Numbered from the stretch's first letter, positions 15,160-24,627 are shown. The stretch: DNA of 64,000 nt from PALSA-894 sp034669145 (GCA_034669145.1 JAXDNY010000281.1:124001-188000); one strand, 5' to 3'. A program made the numbers and translations. Notes: generated from the letters alone by a model not told the origin.

Positions 15160-17186
15160 GCGGGCTCCACGATCACATTGCCGAGCGCATCGACGCTGCC
15201 CACATGGCCCGGCTCGATCACCGTGGTGGCGTCGGGCTGTTCGAGGATCGCGGGCCCTCCGATCACGGCGCCTGCGGGCAGTGCAAGCCGCGACCAGACC
15301 CTGGTGTCGCGGAAGCCGCCGTCGAACCAGACTTTGCGCGATCCGGTCTTCGCGTTGTCGCGCGACGCAGAAGCGTCCGGCGCGAACACCGAGAAATCGA
15401 ACGCTGGCCGCCGCCCGATCGCCGCGACACGCAGCGACACGATGCGAACGGCAAGGCCGGGCAGCAGGCGGCTGAACGAGGCCGAGTACGATGCCTCGAA
15501 CGCCTTGCGCACGACGCCTTCGCTGACGCCGCGCCCATCGGCCTCCACGGGGAGCGGCACCGAGACCGTGTGCGTCTGCCCGAGATAGTGCATGTCGAGC
15601 TCATAGATCACGTCGATGCGCTCGACCGGAATTCCCGCCTGCTTGATGACCTCGCTCGCTTCGCGCCCGGCCGCGGCCATGCGCATCTCGAGCGCTGTCG
15701 GCTGCAAGCCGTCCAGCATCATGTTCAGGGTCTGCACCATGTCGTGGCGCAGATCCGCAAGCACGCAGCCGAGCGCCGAGGTGATGCCGGGAAAGCGCGG
15801 CACGATCGCGCATTTGAGGCCGATCTCGCGGATCAGCGCGCCGACATGCAGCGCTCCGCCGCCGCCGAACGACATCGCGACGAATTTTTGCGGATCGTGC
15901 CCGCGCTCGATTGAAACAAGGCGGATCGCGCCGGCCATGCGGGCGTCCGCCACACGCACGATGGCTGCCGCCGCATCGTCGACGCCAAGGCCGAGCGGCT
16001 TGCTGACATGTTCCTCGATGGCGCGCCGCGCCGCCTCGACATCGAGCGATTTCAACTCGCCGCCGAGCGGACGCTGGGCATTGATGCGCCCGAGCACGAC
16101 TTGCGCATCGGTCAAGGTCGGACGTGTGTTGCCTTGTCCGTAGCAGGCGGGACCCGGGACCGACCCGGCGCTTTCCGGCCCGACCTGCAGCAGCCCGCCG
16201 CGATCGACCCACGCGATCGAGCCCCCGCCCGCGCCGATGGTGGTGATCTCGATCATCGGCGTGCGGATCACGAGGCCGAACTCGATCGTGGTCTGCGCCG
16301 CGACCGATGCCTTGCCGTTCGCGATCACCGACACGTCGAACGACGTGCCGCCGAGATCGCAGGTGATCAGATTGTCGAAGCCGGAGGCTTTCGCGAGCGC
16401 CGCGCCCGCGACCACGCCCGCGGCGGGTCCTGACAGCGCGGTGCGCACGGGCAGCTTGCGCGCGGTCGCGGTCGACATGATGCCGCCGTTCGACTGCACG
16501 ATGTGAAGCTTGCTCTGCCCCGCGAGCGCGGCTTCGAGCTTGGCGATGTAGGAGGCGACGACCGGCTGGAGGTAGGCGTTGATCGCAGCCGTCGAGGAGC
16601 GCTCGAACTCGCGGATCTCTGACAGCACCTCGTGCGATGCGGTGACGTAATCGTTCGGCCAGATTTCGCGCACGACGCTAAGTGCGCGGCGCTCGTTCTC
16701 GGCATTCGCATAGGCGTTGATGAAGATGACCGCGACGGCCTGCGCGCCTTGGCTGACGAGCTGCTGCGCGGCGGCGCGGACGTCGCTCTCGTCGACCGCT
16801 GTGCGGATGGTACCGTCCGCCAGCGTGCGCTCTGACACCTCCAGCCGCACGTCGCGGTCGGCGATCGGGACGAAGTCCCCCCACAGGCCCCAGGTGCGGC
16901 GCCGGTCGCGCCGGCGCATCTCCACCACGTCGCGGAAGCCGCGCGTCGTAATGACGCCGATCTTCGGCCCGCGCCGCTCCAGCAGCGTGTTGGTGCCGAC
17001 GGTCGTGCCGTGCACGATGGAGCCTTGGCTCGCGCCGCCGATCGCGCGCAGCCCGTTGAGAAACCCCTGCGCCTCGTCGCCGCGCCGCGACGGCACTTTC
17101 GCGGTGGTGAAGGTGCGCGCGGAAGAATCGAAGCGGAACAGGTCGGTGAATGTGCCACCGACATCGATCCCGACGATCACGCTCAT
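15156..17186 (-). CDS. hyuA: HyuA-type hydantoinase/oxoprolinase, ATP-dependent subunit
   Basis: A 676-residue protein of the N-methylhydantoinase A / 5-oxoprolinase / acetone carboxylase beta family. The start MSVIVGIDVGGTFTDLF is the actin/hexokinase-fold phosphate-1 motif. LSGPAAGVVAGAALAK and NLITCDLGGTSFDVSVI form the second phosphate and adenosine parts, and the C-terminal domain carries the family's usual MHYLGQ..TVSVPL. With HyuB it couples ATP hydrolysis to opening of a cyclic amide or to carboxylation of a ketone. The exact substrate is not evident. It lies downstream of HyuB with a 259-bp gap containing a nested palindrome, and overlaps the isochorismatase-fold gene by 4 bp. The upstream frame extension is not used. 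Confidence 0.88.
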   Translation of the reverse strand: MSVIVGIDVGGTFTDLFRFDSSARTFTTAKVPSRRGDEAQGFLNGLRAIGGASQGSIVHGTTVGTNTLLERRGPKIGVITTRGFRDVVEMRRRDRRRTWGLWGDFVPIADRDVRLEVSERTLADGTIRTAVDESDVRAAAQQLVSQGAQAVAVIFINAYANAENERRALSVVREIWPNDYVTASHEVLSEIREFERSSTAAINAYLQPVVASYIAKLEAALAGQSKLHIVQSNGGIMSTATARKLPVRTALSGPAAGVVAGAALAKASGFDNLITCDLGGTSFDVSVIANGKASVAAQTTIEFGLVIRTPMIEITTIGAGGGSIAWVDRGGLLQVGPESAGSVPGPACYGQGNTRPTLTDAQVVLGRINAQRPLGGELKSLDVEAARRAIEEHVSKPLGLGVDDAAAAIVRVADARMAGAIRLVSIERGHDPQKFVAMSFGGGGALHVGALIREIGLKCAIVPRFPGITSALGCVLADLRHDMVQTLNMMLDGLQPTALEMRMAAAGREASEVIKQAGIPVERIDVIYELDMHYLGQTHTVSVPLPVEADGRGVSEGVVRKAFEASYSASFSRLLPGLAVRIVSLRVAAIGRRPAFDFSVFAPDASASRDNAKTGSRKVWFDGGFRDTRVWSRLALPAGAVIGGPAILEQPDATTVIEPGHVGSVDALGNVIVEPA

Positions 17187-17223
17187 GCGTCGGCCTTTCG
17201 ATGGCCGTGCCGCGTACTCCGTC

Positions 17224-17417
17224 CACCCTCCCCTGGAGGGGGAGGGTCGCCTGCGGCGCAAAGCGGCGCAGGCGGGGTGGGGTGAACCGCGAAGCGAATA
17301 AGCTCACCCCACCCCGGCTCGCGACTGCGTCGCTCCATAGCCGATGCTTCGCATCGGCGTTCTTCGACCAAGAACGGCGGCGAAGCCGCCTGTGCCCTCC
17401 CCCTCCAGGGGAGGGTG
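17224..17417. repeat. Nested inverted repeat with 23-bp perfect outer arms
   Basis: The outer arms at 17224-17246 (CACCCTCCCCTGGAGG...) and 17395-17417 are exact reverse complements over 23 bases. Inner arms CGGGGTGGGGTGA (17273-17285) and TCACCCCACCCCG (17304-17316) are also exact. It occupies most of the gap between hyuB and hyuA, and resembles a REP-type element. Confidence 0.8.
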
Positions 17418-17445
17418 TCGGAGCAAGCGGCTTGTGTGAAGGCCC

Positions 17446-19131
17446 TCATGTCCGGCTGCGGGCCTTGTAGTCGCGCCGCGCCGCCTCCGGCGTCACGTAG
17501 CCGAGCCGCACGTCGCGGGCGACCTTCGCGGGATCGCGCGCGGGAGGATCGCCGAAGCCGCCGCCGCCGGGTGTTTCGAGCCGTATCTTTTGGCCGCGCC
17601 GGATTTTCACGTCGGTGACCTTGGAGACCAGCGGCGGGGTTTTCTCGCCGGCGTCGGTCTCATAGATGAAACGGTTGAGCGCCGCCGGCCCACCGCCATT
17701 CGCGCCCGGCGGCGGATATTTGCCGCGCTCGCCGAGCAGAAACACTTCCGCGCCGCCGTCGGCCAGCACCTCGATTTCGTAGATCGCGCCGAGCCCGCCG
17801 CGATGCCGGCCCGGCCCGCCCGAATCCGGCCGCAGCGCCCATTGGGTGAACATGATGGGATAAAGAGATTCCAAAATCTCCAGCGGCGGAATGGTCGCGG
17901 TCGAGATCGGATTGTTGCCGTGATTGAGCCCGTCGGTTTCCGGATTGCCGCCGAGCCCGCCACCGAAGAAGCAGAACATCACCCACCGCCGCCCGTGCTC
18001 GCGCCAGCCCGCCAGCGAAAGCGCGTTGATGGTGGCGAACGGGCTGCCGTTCGCACGCTCCGGCGCGGCTTTGGCGAACGCGCCGAAGATCGTGTCGATC
18101 ACGCGCAGGATCGTCTCGGTGTAACCGCCGACCGGGCGCGGCGCCGAAACGCCGAGCAATGTCGTGTCCGGGATGAGAAAGTCGATCGGCGCGAGGCAGC
18201 CGGCATTCGCGGGAACGTCGGTGAACAGGTGCTTGAGCGCGACGTAACAGCACGCCACCGTGGTGGACCGCGCAATGTTCAAAGGCCCGTCGCACGGCGG
18301 CGCCGAGCGTGAGAAATCGAGCGTCATGCGGTCGCCCGCGATGGTCAGATCGAGCGCGATCGCGAGCGGCTTGTCGGTCACGCCATCATTGTCGAGGAAG
18401 TCGTCGCAGCGGTAGATGCCGTCCGGCAGCGCCTTGATGTTGGCGCGCATCAGCGCCTCGGCACGCGCTGACAGCGCCGCGAGCGCCGACGTAATCGTCT
18501 CGTCGCCATATTCGTCGAGCAGTGTGTGCAGCCGCCGCTCGCCGAGATCGAGCGCGTTGAGCTGGCCGTTGAGGTCGCCCCAGTTCGACTGCGGCACGCG
18601 CGAGTTCGCCGCCAGGATGTCGATGATGTCCTGCTGCAGCACGCCGCCGCGGATCAGCTTCACGGGCGGAATGCGAAAGCCTTCCTGAAAGCTTTCCGTC
18701 GCCTTGGCGTTGAAATTGCCCGGCACGTTGCCGCCGACATCGAGCCAGTGGCCCACGGAAGCAAGCCACGCGAAGACTTTGCCCTCGCGCATCAGCGGGC
18801 GCACCAGCCGCACGTCGTTGAGGTGCGTGCCGCCGTCGTAGGGGTCGTTGAACAGGTAGGTGTCGCCCGGCTCAAGCCCGCCGTCGCGCGCCACCTTGTC
18901 GATCACGGCCTTCACGGCGAATGCCATCGCGCCGACGAAGATCGGCAGGCCGGACGTTCCCTGCACCATCGTGGCACCGGTTTCGGCGTGATAAAGCCCG
19001 TGGCAGGCGTCGTGCGCCTCCGCGATGATCGGATTAAACGCCGAGCGGAACAGCGTCGCGTCCATTTCGTCGGCGATCTGGACGAGCCGGCCGTTGAGCA
19101 CCGCGAGCGTGACCGGATCGAGCGCTTTCAT
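17446..19131 (-). CDS. hyuB: HyuB-type hydantoinase/oxoprolinase subunit
   Basis: A 561-residue N-methylhydantoinase B / acetone carboxylase alpha family protein. Family marks are MKALDPVTLAVLNGRLVQIADEM at the start, YLFNDPYDGGTHLNDVRLVRP, SVGHWLDVGG, and the C-terminal SGGPGRHRGGLGAIYEIEVL and TPGGGGFGDPPARDP. It works with HyuA in ATP-dependent ring opening of a hydantoin- or oxoproline-like amide, or carboxylation. The start overlaps the stop of the PEP-mutase family gene by 4 bp, so the lyase, HyuB and probably HyuA belong to one transcription unit with the Liv importer. The length is normal for the family. Confidence 0.88.
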   Translation of the reverse strand: MKALDPVTLAVLNGRLVQIADEMDATLFRSAFNPIIAEAHDACHGLYHAETGATMVQGTSGLPIFVGAMAFAVKAVIDKVARDGGLEPGDTYLFNDPYDGGTHLNDVRLVRPLMREGKVFAWLASVGHWLDVGGNVPGNFNAKATESFQEGFRIPPVKLIRGGVLQQDIIDILAANSRVPQSNWGDLNGQLNALDLGERRLHTLLDEYGDETITSALAALSARAEALMRANIKALPDGIYRCDDFLDNDGVTDKPLAIALDLTIAGDRMTLDFSRSAPPCDGPLNIARSTTVACCYVALKHLFTDVPANAGCLAPIDFLIPDTTLLGVSAPRPVGGYTETILRVIDTIFGAFAKAAPERANGSPFATINALSLAGWREHGRRWVMFCFFGGGLGGNPETDGLNHGNNPISTATIPPLEILESLYPIMFTQWALRPDSGGPGRHRGGLGAIYEIEVLADGGAEVFLLGERGKYPPPGANGGGPAALNRFIYETDAGEKTPPLVSKVTDVKIRRGQKIRLETPGGGGFGDPPARDPAKVARDVRLGYVTPEAARRDYKARSRT

Positions 19132-19994
19132 TTCGTTTCGTAGCGCTTGCCGAGCGCGATCATCTCGGGCGTGCCGACCACGCGGTTGATCTCCTCGAAG
19201 CCGAGCATGCGGTTGCGGTACGGCTCGGTGGTGCCGTTGCTGGCGAGCGAGCCGTAATACTCCGCCGCCATGTGGCCAAGCGCGCGCACGATGCCGCCGG
19301 GGAAAATCACCAGCGCGAAGCCGATGCTCTCAAGCTCGGCGGCGGGCAAGATCGGCGTCTTGCCGCCCTCCACCATGTTGGCCATCAGCGCCGCGCCGGG
19401 CAGTGCCTTCGTGATGCGCGCGAGATCGTCGCGCGATTTCGGTGCCTCGACGAACAGCACGTCGGCGCCGGCCTCCTTGTAGCGAGACGCACGTTCAATC
19501 GCCGGCTCGAAACCCTCAACCGCCACTGCGTCCGTGCGCGCGATGATCAGCGTATCGGCGGACGCGCGCGTATCGAGCGCAGCCTTGAGCTTGCCCACCA
19601 TCTCATCCGTGGGGATCAGCGCCTTGCCGTCGAGATGCCCGCAGCGCTTGGGGAAGTCCTGGTCTTCCAGTTGAATGGCGCTCGCGCCCGCGCGCTCGAA
19701 CGCGCGCACGGTGCGCACCACATTGATCGCGTTGCCGTAGCCGGTGTCGGCATCCACGATGAGATGCGCGCCGATCCGGTCGCGGATCAGCGTCACGGTC
19801 TCGGCGACCTCGCTCATGCTGACAAGGCCGATGTCGGGCCGCCCGAGCTTGGTGTAGGCGATGGCCGCACCCGAGACATAAAGCGTGTCGAAGCCGGCCT
19901 GCGTGGCGACCAGCGCGGTGAACGCATCATAGACGCCGGGCGCGACCACGATCGGCTTCTGGGTCAGGCGAGCGCGCAGCGTTACGTCAACCAT
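19128..19994 (-). CDS. PEP mutase / isocitrate lyase family enzyme
   Basis: A 288-residue TIM-barrel lyase. Signature pieces are VVAPGVYDAFTALVATQAGFD (start of barrel), the metal-binding DADTGYGN, QLEDQDFPKRCGHLDGK containing the catalytic Cys in KRCGH, and IARTDA. The KRCGH loop is typical of 2-methylisocitrate lyase, oxaloacetate hydrolase and carboxyvinyl-carboxyphosphonate phosphonomutase relatives. C-C or P-C bond cleavage of a 2-hydroxy- or 2-oxo-diacid is expected; annotation beyond the family is unsafe. The ATG at 19994 immediately follows the LivF stop, with GGA seven bases upstream, so translation is linked to the importer genes. Confidence 0.85.
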   Translation of the reverse strand: MVDVTLRARLTQKPIVVAPGVYDAFTALVATQAGFDTLYVSGAAIAYTKLGRPDIGLVSMSEVAETVTLIRDRIGAHLIVDADTGYGNAINVVRTVRAFERAGASAIQLEDQDFPKRCGHLDGKALIPTDEMVGKLKAALDTRASADTLIIARTDAVAVEGFEPAIERASRYKEAGADVLFVEAPKSRDDLARITKALPGAALMANMVEGGKTPILPAAELESIGFALVIFPGGIVRALGHMAAEYYGSLASNGTTEPYRNRMLGFEEINRVVGTPEMIALGKRYETK

Positions 19995-19995
19995 G

Positions 19996-20706
19996 TCACA
20001 TTCCAAGATACGCGCGCTTCAGGTCCGGATCGTTGCGCACGTCGGCCGCGCTTCCCTGTAGCACAATGGCGCCGTTGTCGAGCACGTAGGCGCGACTCGC
20101 CACCTCCAGGCTCTGCACGACGTTCTGCTCGACCAACAGCAGCGCGATACCTTGGCCGTTGATGCTCTTGATCAGTGCGAACAGTTCCTCGACCAGCAGC
20201 GGCGAGAGGCCGAGCGAGGGCTCGTCGAGGATCAGCAGCTTCGGCTCGGCCATCAGGCCGCGCCCAACCGCCAGCATCTGCTGCTCGCCACCCGACAGTG
20301 TACCGGCGCTCTGCGCCTGCCGCTCGGCAAGGCGTGGAAAGATGCCGAACACGCGCTCGCGGTTTTGCGCGCGCCGCTTGCGTGCGCGGCGATAGCAGCC
20401 GAGATCGAGGTTCTCGCTGACGGTCATGTTGGGGAAGATGCGGCGGCCTTCCGGCACATGGATCAGGCCATGCGCGACGATGGCCGACGGCCGCGCGCGC
20501 TCGATGGCCGCGCCTTCGAAGCGGATCACGCCGCGCCACGGCCGCAGCACGCCGGAGATCGCGCGGTTGAGCGTGGATTTGCCGGCGCCGTTGGAGCCGA
20601 GCACCGCGACGATCTCGCCATCGTTCACCGTGAGGTCGATGCCACGCAGGATCTCGGTCGCGCCGTAGCCGGCGTGCAGGCGGCGAATAGCGAGCAGTTC
20701 AGCCAT
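19996..20706 (-). CDS. livF: Branched-chain amino acid-type ABC importer, ATPase LivF
   Basis: A 236-residue ABC ATPase. It has Walker A GSNGAGKST, the LivF-specific HVPEGRRIFPNMTVSENL, ABC signature LSGGEQQMLAVGRGLM, Walker B LLILDEPSLGLSP and the His switch region VEQNV. LivF pairs with LivG to power the LivHM permease. The start at 20706 lies inside the end of livG (8-bp overlap). The start preceding it in the same frame (20736) would run deeper into livG and is not used. Together with the HyuAB genes the system may import the compound they degrade. Confidence 0.92.
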   Translation of the reverse strand: MAELLAIRRLHAGYGATEILRGIDLTVNDGEIVAVLGSNGAGKSTLNRAISGVLRPWRGVIRFEGAAIERARPSAIVAHGLIHVPEGRRIFPNMTVSENLDLGCYRRARKRRAQNRERVFGIFPRLAERQAQSAGTLSGGEQQMLAVGRGLMAEPKLLILDEPSLGLSPLLVEELFALIKSINGQGIALLLVEQNVVQSLEVASRAYVLDNGAIVLQGSAADVRNDPDLKRAYLGM

Positions 20707-21448
20707 GCGCGGCTCCGCGCATCCGCTCGGCCGCACCGTGACCGAGGTAAGCCTCGATCACGCGCGTGTCGGCGGCGATGGCCTGTGGCGCACCCTCGGC
20801 GATGATGCGGCCTTCGGCCAGTACGAACACCTGTTCGGCAAGGCTCATCACGGCCTGCATCACGTGCTCGATCATCACAACGGTGATGCTGCGCGCGCGG
20901 ATCGCCTGGATCACCGGCACCATGTCGCGGATTTCCGACGGGTTGAGCCCCGCGAGCACCTCGTCGAGCAGCAGTAGTTTCGGTTCGATCGCCAGCGCGC
21001 GCGCAAGCTCCAGTCGCTTGCGCCCCGCAACCGTGAGGCTGGCGGCAGGCGTCTCCAACATCGGCGTGAGGCCGACCGCCGTTGCCACATCCTCGGCCGC
21101 GGCGAGCGCAGCCGCGCGCGATGGCCGCGAGAGATGCGAGCCGACCGCGATATTTTCGCGCACCGTCAGCCCGGTGAACGGCTGCGCGATCTGGAACGTG
21201 CGCGCGATGCCGCGCCGCGCGAGCAGATGCGGGGGCTCGCCGGTGATGTCCGCGCCCTGATAGAACACACGGCCTTCCGTCGGTTTCAGAAATCCCGTGA
21301 TGATTGAGAACAGCGTGGTCTTGCCGGCTCCGTTCGGGCCGACCAGCGCAACGATTTGCCCCTCGTCCGCCGTGAACGACGCGCGATCGAGCGCGAGCAG
21401 CCCGCCGAAGCGGCGCGAGACGTTCTCGACGCGCAGAATCTCGCTCAT
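20699..21448 (-). CDS. livG: Branched-chain amino acid-type ABC importer, ATPase LivG
   Basis: A 249-residue ABC ATPase of the LivG type. It has Walker A GPNGAGKTT in GQIVALVGPNGAGKTTLF, a Q-loop in FQIAQPFTGLTVRENIAVG, a degenerate signature TVAGRKRLELARALA in place of LSGGQ as is usual for LivG, Walker B LLLLDEVLAGLNP, and MIEHVMQAVMSLA. It is the second ATPase of the Liv importer at the inner membrane. Its ATG overlaps the livM stop by 4 bp. The substituted 'DEVLAG' rather than 'DEP' after Walker B is a known LivG trait. Confidence 0.92.
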   Translation of the reverse strand: MSEILRVENVSRRFGGLLALDRASFTADEGQIVALVGPNGAGKTTLFSIITGFLKPTEGRVFYQGADITGEPPHLLARRGIARTFQIAQPFTGLTVRENIAVGSHLSRPSRAAALAAAEDVATAVGLTPMLETPAASLTVAGRKRLELARALAIEPKLLLLDEVLAGLNPSEIRDMVPVIQAIRARSITVVMIEHVMQAVMSLAEQVFVLAEGRIIAEGAPQAIAADTRVIEAYLGHGAAERMRGAAHG

Positions 21449-22380
21449 GTGCGCCGCCTCAACAGTCCCGCGATGCCGCGCGGCGCGTACGCGACCACCA
21501 GAATGAGCACGGCGCCGTAGATGACGAGATCGAGCCCCGGCGCGTGGCCAGTCATCAGCTTGGTGATCTCGCCGAGCGATTTGACCACCAGCGCACCGAG
21601 CAGCGGGCCGTAGATCGTGCCGATGCCGCCGATGATCGGCGCGAGCAATGCCTCGACCGAGATCCATGGGCCGTAGGCGATGCCGGCATCGAGGAACAGG
21701 AAATACTGCGCGTAGAAGCAGCCGCCCGCCGCCGTCATCGCGGCGGACAGGATCATCGCGGTGAGCTTCACGCGCACGACATCAATGCCGACCGCTCTCG
21801 CCGCATCCTCGTTCTCGCGCACGGCGACCAGATAGGCTCCGAAGCGGCTGCCCTCGATCAGTTTCACGATGACGAGCGAGACAGCGACGAAGCCCAAGAT
21901 GATCCAGTAGAACGGCGCGCGGCTCTGGAACTGGAACGCCTCCCAGCGGAGATCCAGCTTCACCAGCGTGCCGACGCCCGCGCCGGTGATCGGCGCGACG
22001 CTGGCGACGATGCGCAGCACTTCGGCGAAGGCGAGCGTGACCAGCGCGAAATACGAGCCGCGCAGGCCCGAGCGGAAACTGAGCGCGCCGGTGACCGCGC
22101 CGACCAGCGCGCCCGCCGCGATGCCGATGACCAGCCCGAGCCACGCATTGACGCCGTAGCGTACCTGCAGGATCGCCGTGACATAGGCGCCGGTGCCGAA
22201 GAACGCCGCGTGGCCGAACGAATATTGCCCGCCATAGCCGCCGAGCACGTTCCAGCCCTGGCCGACCAGCGCGATCAGCAGCGCAACCACCATGAAGTTG
22301 AGCACGACGTTGGACGCGGTCAGCAGCGGCACGCACGCTAGCAGCGCGACGACGAGCGCGATGCCGCCGTAGCTTCTCAT
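21445..22380 (-). CDS. livM: Branched-chain amino acid-type ABC importer, permease LivM
   Basis: A 311-residue integral membrane protein with about eight to ten hydrophobic helices. It opens with GGIALVVALLACVPLLT and contains the LivM hallmark GGYGGQYSFGHAAFFGTGAY near residue 50, with a cytoplasmic ATPase-coupling loop AVRENEDAARAVGIDV at about 190-205. It forms the translocation pore with LivH. Both its ends overlap neighbours by 4 bp (livH upstream, livG downstream), so the four importer genes are translationally coupled. Confidence 0.92.
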   Translation of the reverse strand: MRSYGGIALVVALLACVPLLTASNVVLNFMVVALLIALVGQGWNVLGGYGGQYSFGHAAFFGTGAYVTAILQVRYGVNAWLGLVIGIAAGALVGAVTGALSFRSGLRGSYFALVTLAFAEVLRIVASVAPITGAGVGTLVKLDLRWEAFQFQSRAPFYWIILGFVAVSLVIVKLIEGSRFGAYLVAVRENEDAARAVGIDVVRVKLTAMILSAAMTAAGGCFYAQYFLFLDAGIAYGPWISVEALLAPIIGGIGTIYGPLLGALVVKSLGEITKLMTGHAPGLDLVIYGAVLILVVAYAPRGIAGLLRRRT

Positions 22381-23249
22381 GCGCGCTCTCCGAACAGGCC
22401 GCTCGGGCGGAACAGCAGCACGAGAATAAAGATGACGAAAATGCCGACCTGGCCGAGCGATTCACCGAGGTAGAGGCCGGAGAGGCTTTCGACCACGCCG
22501 ATGATCAGCCCGCCCACGAGCGCGCCCGCGACCGAGCCCATGCCGCCGAGCACCACGATGGTAAAGGCGATCAGCACGAACGCGTTGCCGGCATGCGGAT
22601 TGACGTAATAGGTCGGCAGCAGCAGGCACGCCGCGATCGCGAGGCACGCGGTGCCGAGGCCGAAGGTCACAGCGTAGATGTGCGCGACGTCGATGCCGGA
22701 GAGCTCGGCGCCGAGTTTTTCCTTCGCGACCGCGCGGATAGCCTTGCCGGTGTCGGTGAAGCGCATCAACAGCCACAGCGCCAGCGCCACCACGATTACG
22801 ACGCCGGAGCCGATCACGCGCGGCACGCTGAGGAACGCCGGCCCGACTTCGACGACATTGAACCCGTAAGAGAGGTTGATGGTGCGCGTATCGGCGCGGA
22901 ACGCATAGAGGAGCGCATTCTCGATCACGACCGCGAGGCCGAGAGTCACCAGCAGGATGTTGCGATCCTCGCCATGCGCGGCAGGCCCGATGACGAAACG
23001 CTGCAGCGCGTAGCCGAGGCAGAAGAACAGCGGCGTCAACCCGACCGCCGCGAGATACGGATCGAGCCCGAGCATTTTGTGGGCGAAAAACGCCGCGAAC
23101 ATCGCGCAGGTGAGCAGCGCACCGTGCGCGAAGTTGATGATGTGCAGCACGCCATAGATCAGCGTCAGCCCGAGCGCGACCAGCGCGTAGACGGCGCCGG
23201 TTAAGAGCCCGTTGAGGACGGCGGGAATGAGGAGGATGGGGGAGAGCAT
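22377..23249 (-). CDS. livH: Branched-chain amino acid-type ABC importer, permease LivH
   Basis: A 290-residue membrane permease. Family segments are LLTGAVYALVALGLTLIYGVLHIINFAHGAL (split over helices 1-2), a coupling loop with GKAIRAVAKEKLGAELSGIDV, and NPHAGNAFVLIAFTIVVLGGMGSVAGALVGGLIIG near the C-terminus. It pairs with LivM. It is the first permease gene after the binding-protein gene; the palindromic element at 23257-23359 stands between them and may set their different expression levels. Confidence 0.92.
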   Translation of the reverse strand: MLSPILLIPAVLNGLLTGAVYALVALGLTLIYGVLHIINFAHGALLTCAMFAAFFAHKMLGLDPYLAAVGLTPLFFCLGYALQRFVIGPAAHGEDRNILLVTLGLAVVIENALLYAFRADTRTINLSYGFNVVEVGPAFLSVPRVIGSGVVIVVALALWLLMRFTDTGKAIRAVAKEKLGAELSGIDVAHIYAVTFGLGTACLAIAACLLLPTYYVNPHAGNAFVLIAFTIVVLGGMGSVAGALVGGLIIGVVESLSGLYLGESLGQVGIFVIFILVLLFRPSGLFGERA

Positions 23250-23256
23250 CCTCGGC

Positions 23257-23359
23257 TGTCATCCCGGAAGCCGCGAAGCGGCTATCCGGGACCCATTTCG
23301 CACATTCTCAAATGTCGCCCGGTGGATCCCGGCTCTCGCTGCGCTCGGCCGGGATGACA
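23257..23359. repeat. REP-like palindrome, TGTCATCCCGG arms (copy 1)
   Basis: TGTCATCCCGG (23257-23267) is inverted as CCGGGATGACA (23349-23359). It lies between the binding-protein stop and livH. The same arms occur at 24628-24736 and, diverged, at 56371-56491. Confidence 0.8.
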
Positions 23360-23366
23360 TTTCGAG

Positions 23367-24578
23367 CTACGCCGGCATCGGGTACACCGCCTTCGCCGAG
23401 GCGAATGCCGCCGGGAAGATCACCTGAATGTCGTTGCCGATGACCTGCGTGTTGACGGGCGCTGCGCCCTGGTTCTGCCCGTTGACGAACTTGGTCGGCC
23501 CGTAGGGCATCACGTGGCCCGAGAACGTCGAGCTCTCCATCGCGGCGATGATCTTCGCGCGATCCGCGCTCGCGGCGCGTTCCAGCGCATCGGCCAGCAG
23601 CAGCACCGCCGAATAGTTCATGTAGACCTCGTAGGTAAAGAACTCGCCCTTTGCCTCGACTTTCTTCTTCAGGTCGAGCGCCTTCGGGTTCTTCGGGTCG
23701 AACCAGTGATTGCAGTCCATGATGTACTGCGCGGCTTCGGGGAATTCCTTGACGAACTTGTAGGATGAGGCCGCGCCGCCGAGGATCGAATAGATCGCCT
23801 TCGGGCGCACCTTCTGCTGCTGCATGGTGCGCGCGAGCAGGACGTATTCGTTGTAGTAGTTCGCCGGAATGACGAGATCGGGGTTGGACGCGCGGATCTT
23901 GGTCACCACGTTGTTGAAGTCGCGCGTCGGCGTCGGATGCGAGATCGTCTCGATCACCTGGAAGCCTTTTTCCGGAAGCTGCTTGTTGAGCAGTCCGGCG
24001 AGACCTGAGCCGAAGGCGGAGTCCTCGTGGACGATCATCGCGGTCTTGGCGACCTTGTTGGCGCCGTCGTTGAGCGTGATCAGATTGTCGATCGCCGCCT
24101 TGGAGATGACGCCGAAACCCGGGCCAAAGCGGAACGTGTTCTTCAAGCCGCGCGTGACGATCGAGTCGGCGACGCCGACGTCGACGATATAAGGCAGGTC
24201 GTAGCGGGCCGCGGTCTGGCTTGCCGCGAGGCAGATGGACGACACATAGCCGCCGACCACCGCCGCGCAGCCGGCGCCGTTCATCTTCTCGACCTCGGCG
24301 TTGCCGCCGTCCGGTGTCGATTGCGCGTCGCCGAACACCGGCTCGATCTTGGCGCCGCCGAGCGACTTGATGCCGGTCGCGTTGATCTCCTCCAGCGCGA
24401 GTGTCGCGCCGATGCGGCCCTGCTGGCCCGAATACGACATCGCGCCGGAGGTCGGCTGCAGGATTCCCACTTTGACGGGCGCGCCTTGCGCGCGCAGCAC
24501 GGACGGCGCGGCGAGCGCGGCCGCGCCGAGCGCGGTCGAAGCCAGGAAACGGCGGCGGTTCAGCGATTGCAACGACAT
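23367..24578 (-). CDS. Liv-type periplasmic substrate-binding protein
   Basis: A 403-residue periplasmic binding protein of the Leu/Ile/Val-amide family. A Tat-like leader NRRRFLASTALGAAALAAPSVLRAQ precedes the mature start VKVGILQPTSGAMSYSG, typical of the family's first strand and loop. Later segments (MIVHEDSAFGSGLAG; NPDLVIPANYYNEYVLLARTM) match amide/urea/branched-chain binders. AGGGGAG upstream supports the ATG at 24578. It precedes livHMGF and delivers ligand to them. The downstream genes (a lyase, HyuAB) suggest the ligand is a carboxylated or amide compound rather than leucine, but that is inference. Confidence 0.9.
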   Translation of the reverse strand: MSLQSLNRRRFLASTALGAAALAAPSVLRAQGAPVKVGILQPTSGAMSYSGQQGRIGATLALEEINATGIKSLGGAKIEPVFGDAQSTPDGGNAEVEKMNGAGCAAVVGGYVSSICLAASQTAARYDLPYIVDVGVADSIVTRGLKNTFRFGPGFGVISKAAIDNLITLNDGANKVAKTAMIVHEDSAFGSGLAGLLNKQLPEKGFQVIETISHPTPTRDFNNVVTKIRASNPDLVIPANYYNEYVLLARTMQQQKVRPKAIYSILGGAASSYKFVKEFPEAAQYIMDCNHWFDPKNPKALDLKKKVEAKGEFFTYEVYMNYSAVLLLADALERAASADRAKIIAAMESSTFSGHVMPYGPTKFVNGQNQGAAPVNTQVIGNDIQVIFPAAFASAKAVYPMPA

Positions 24579-24627
24579 TTGTTGTTCTCCCCTGAGATTG
24601 GGCAAGCCTAGTGCCAGAGACCGCGGC

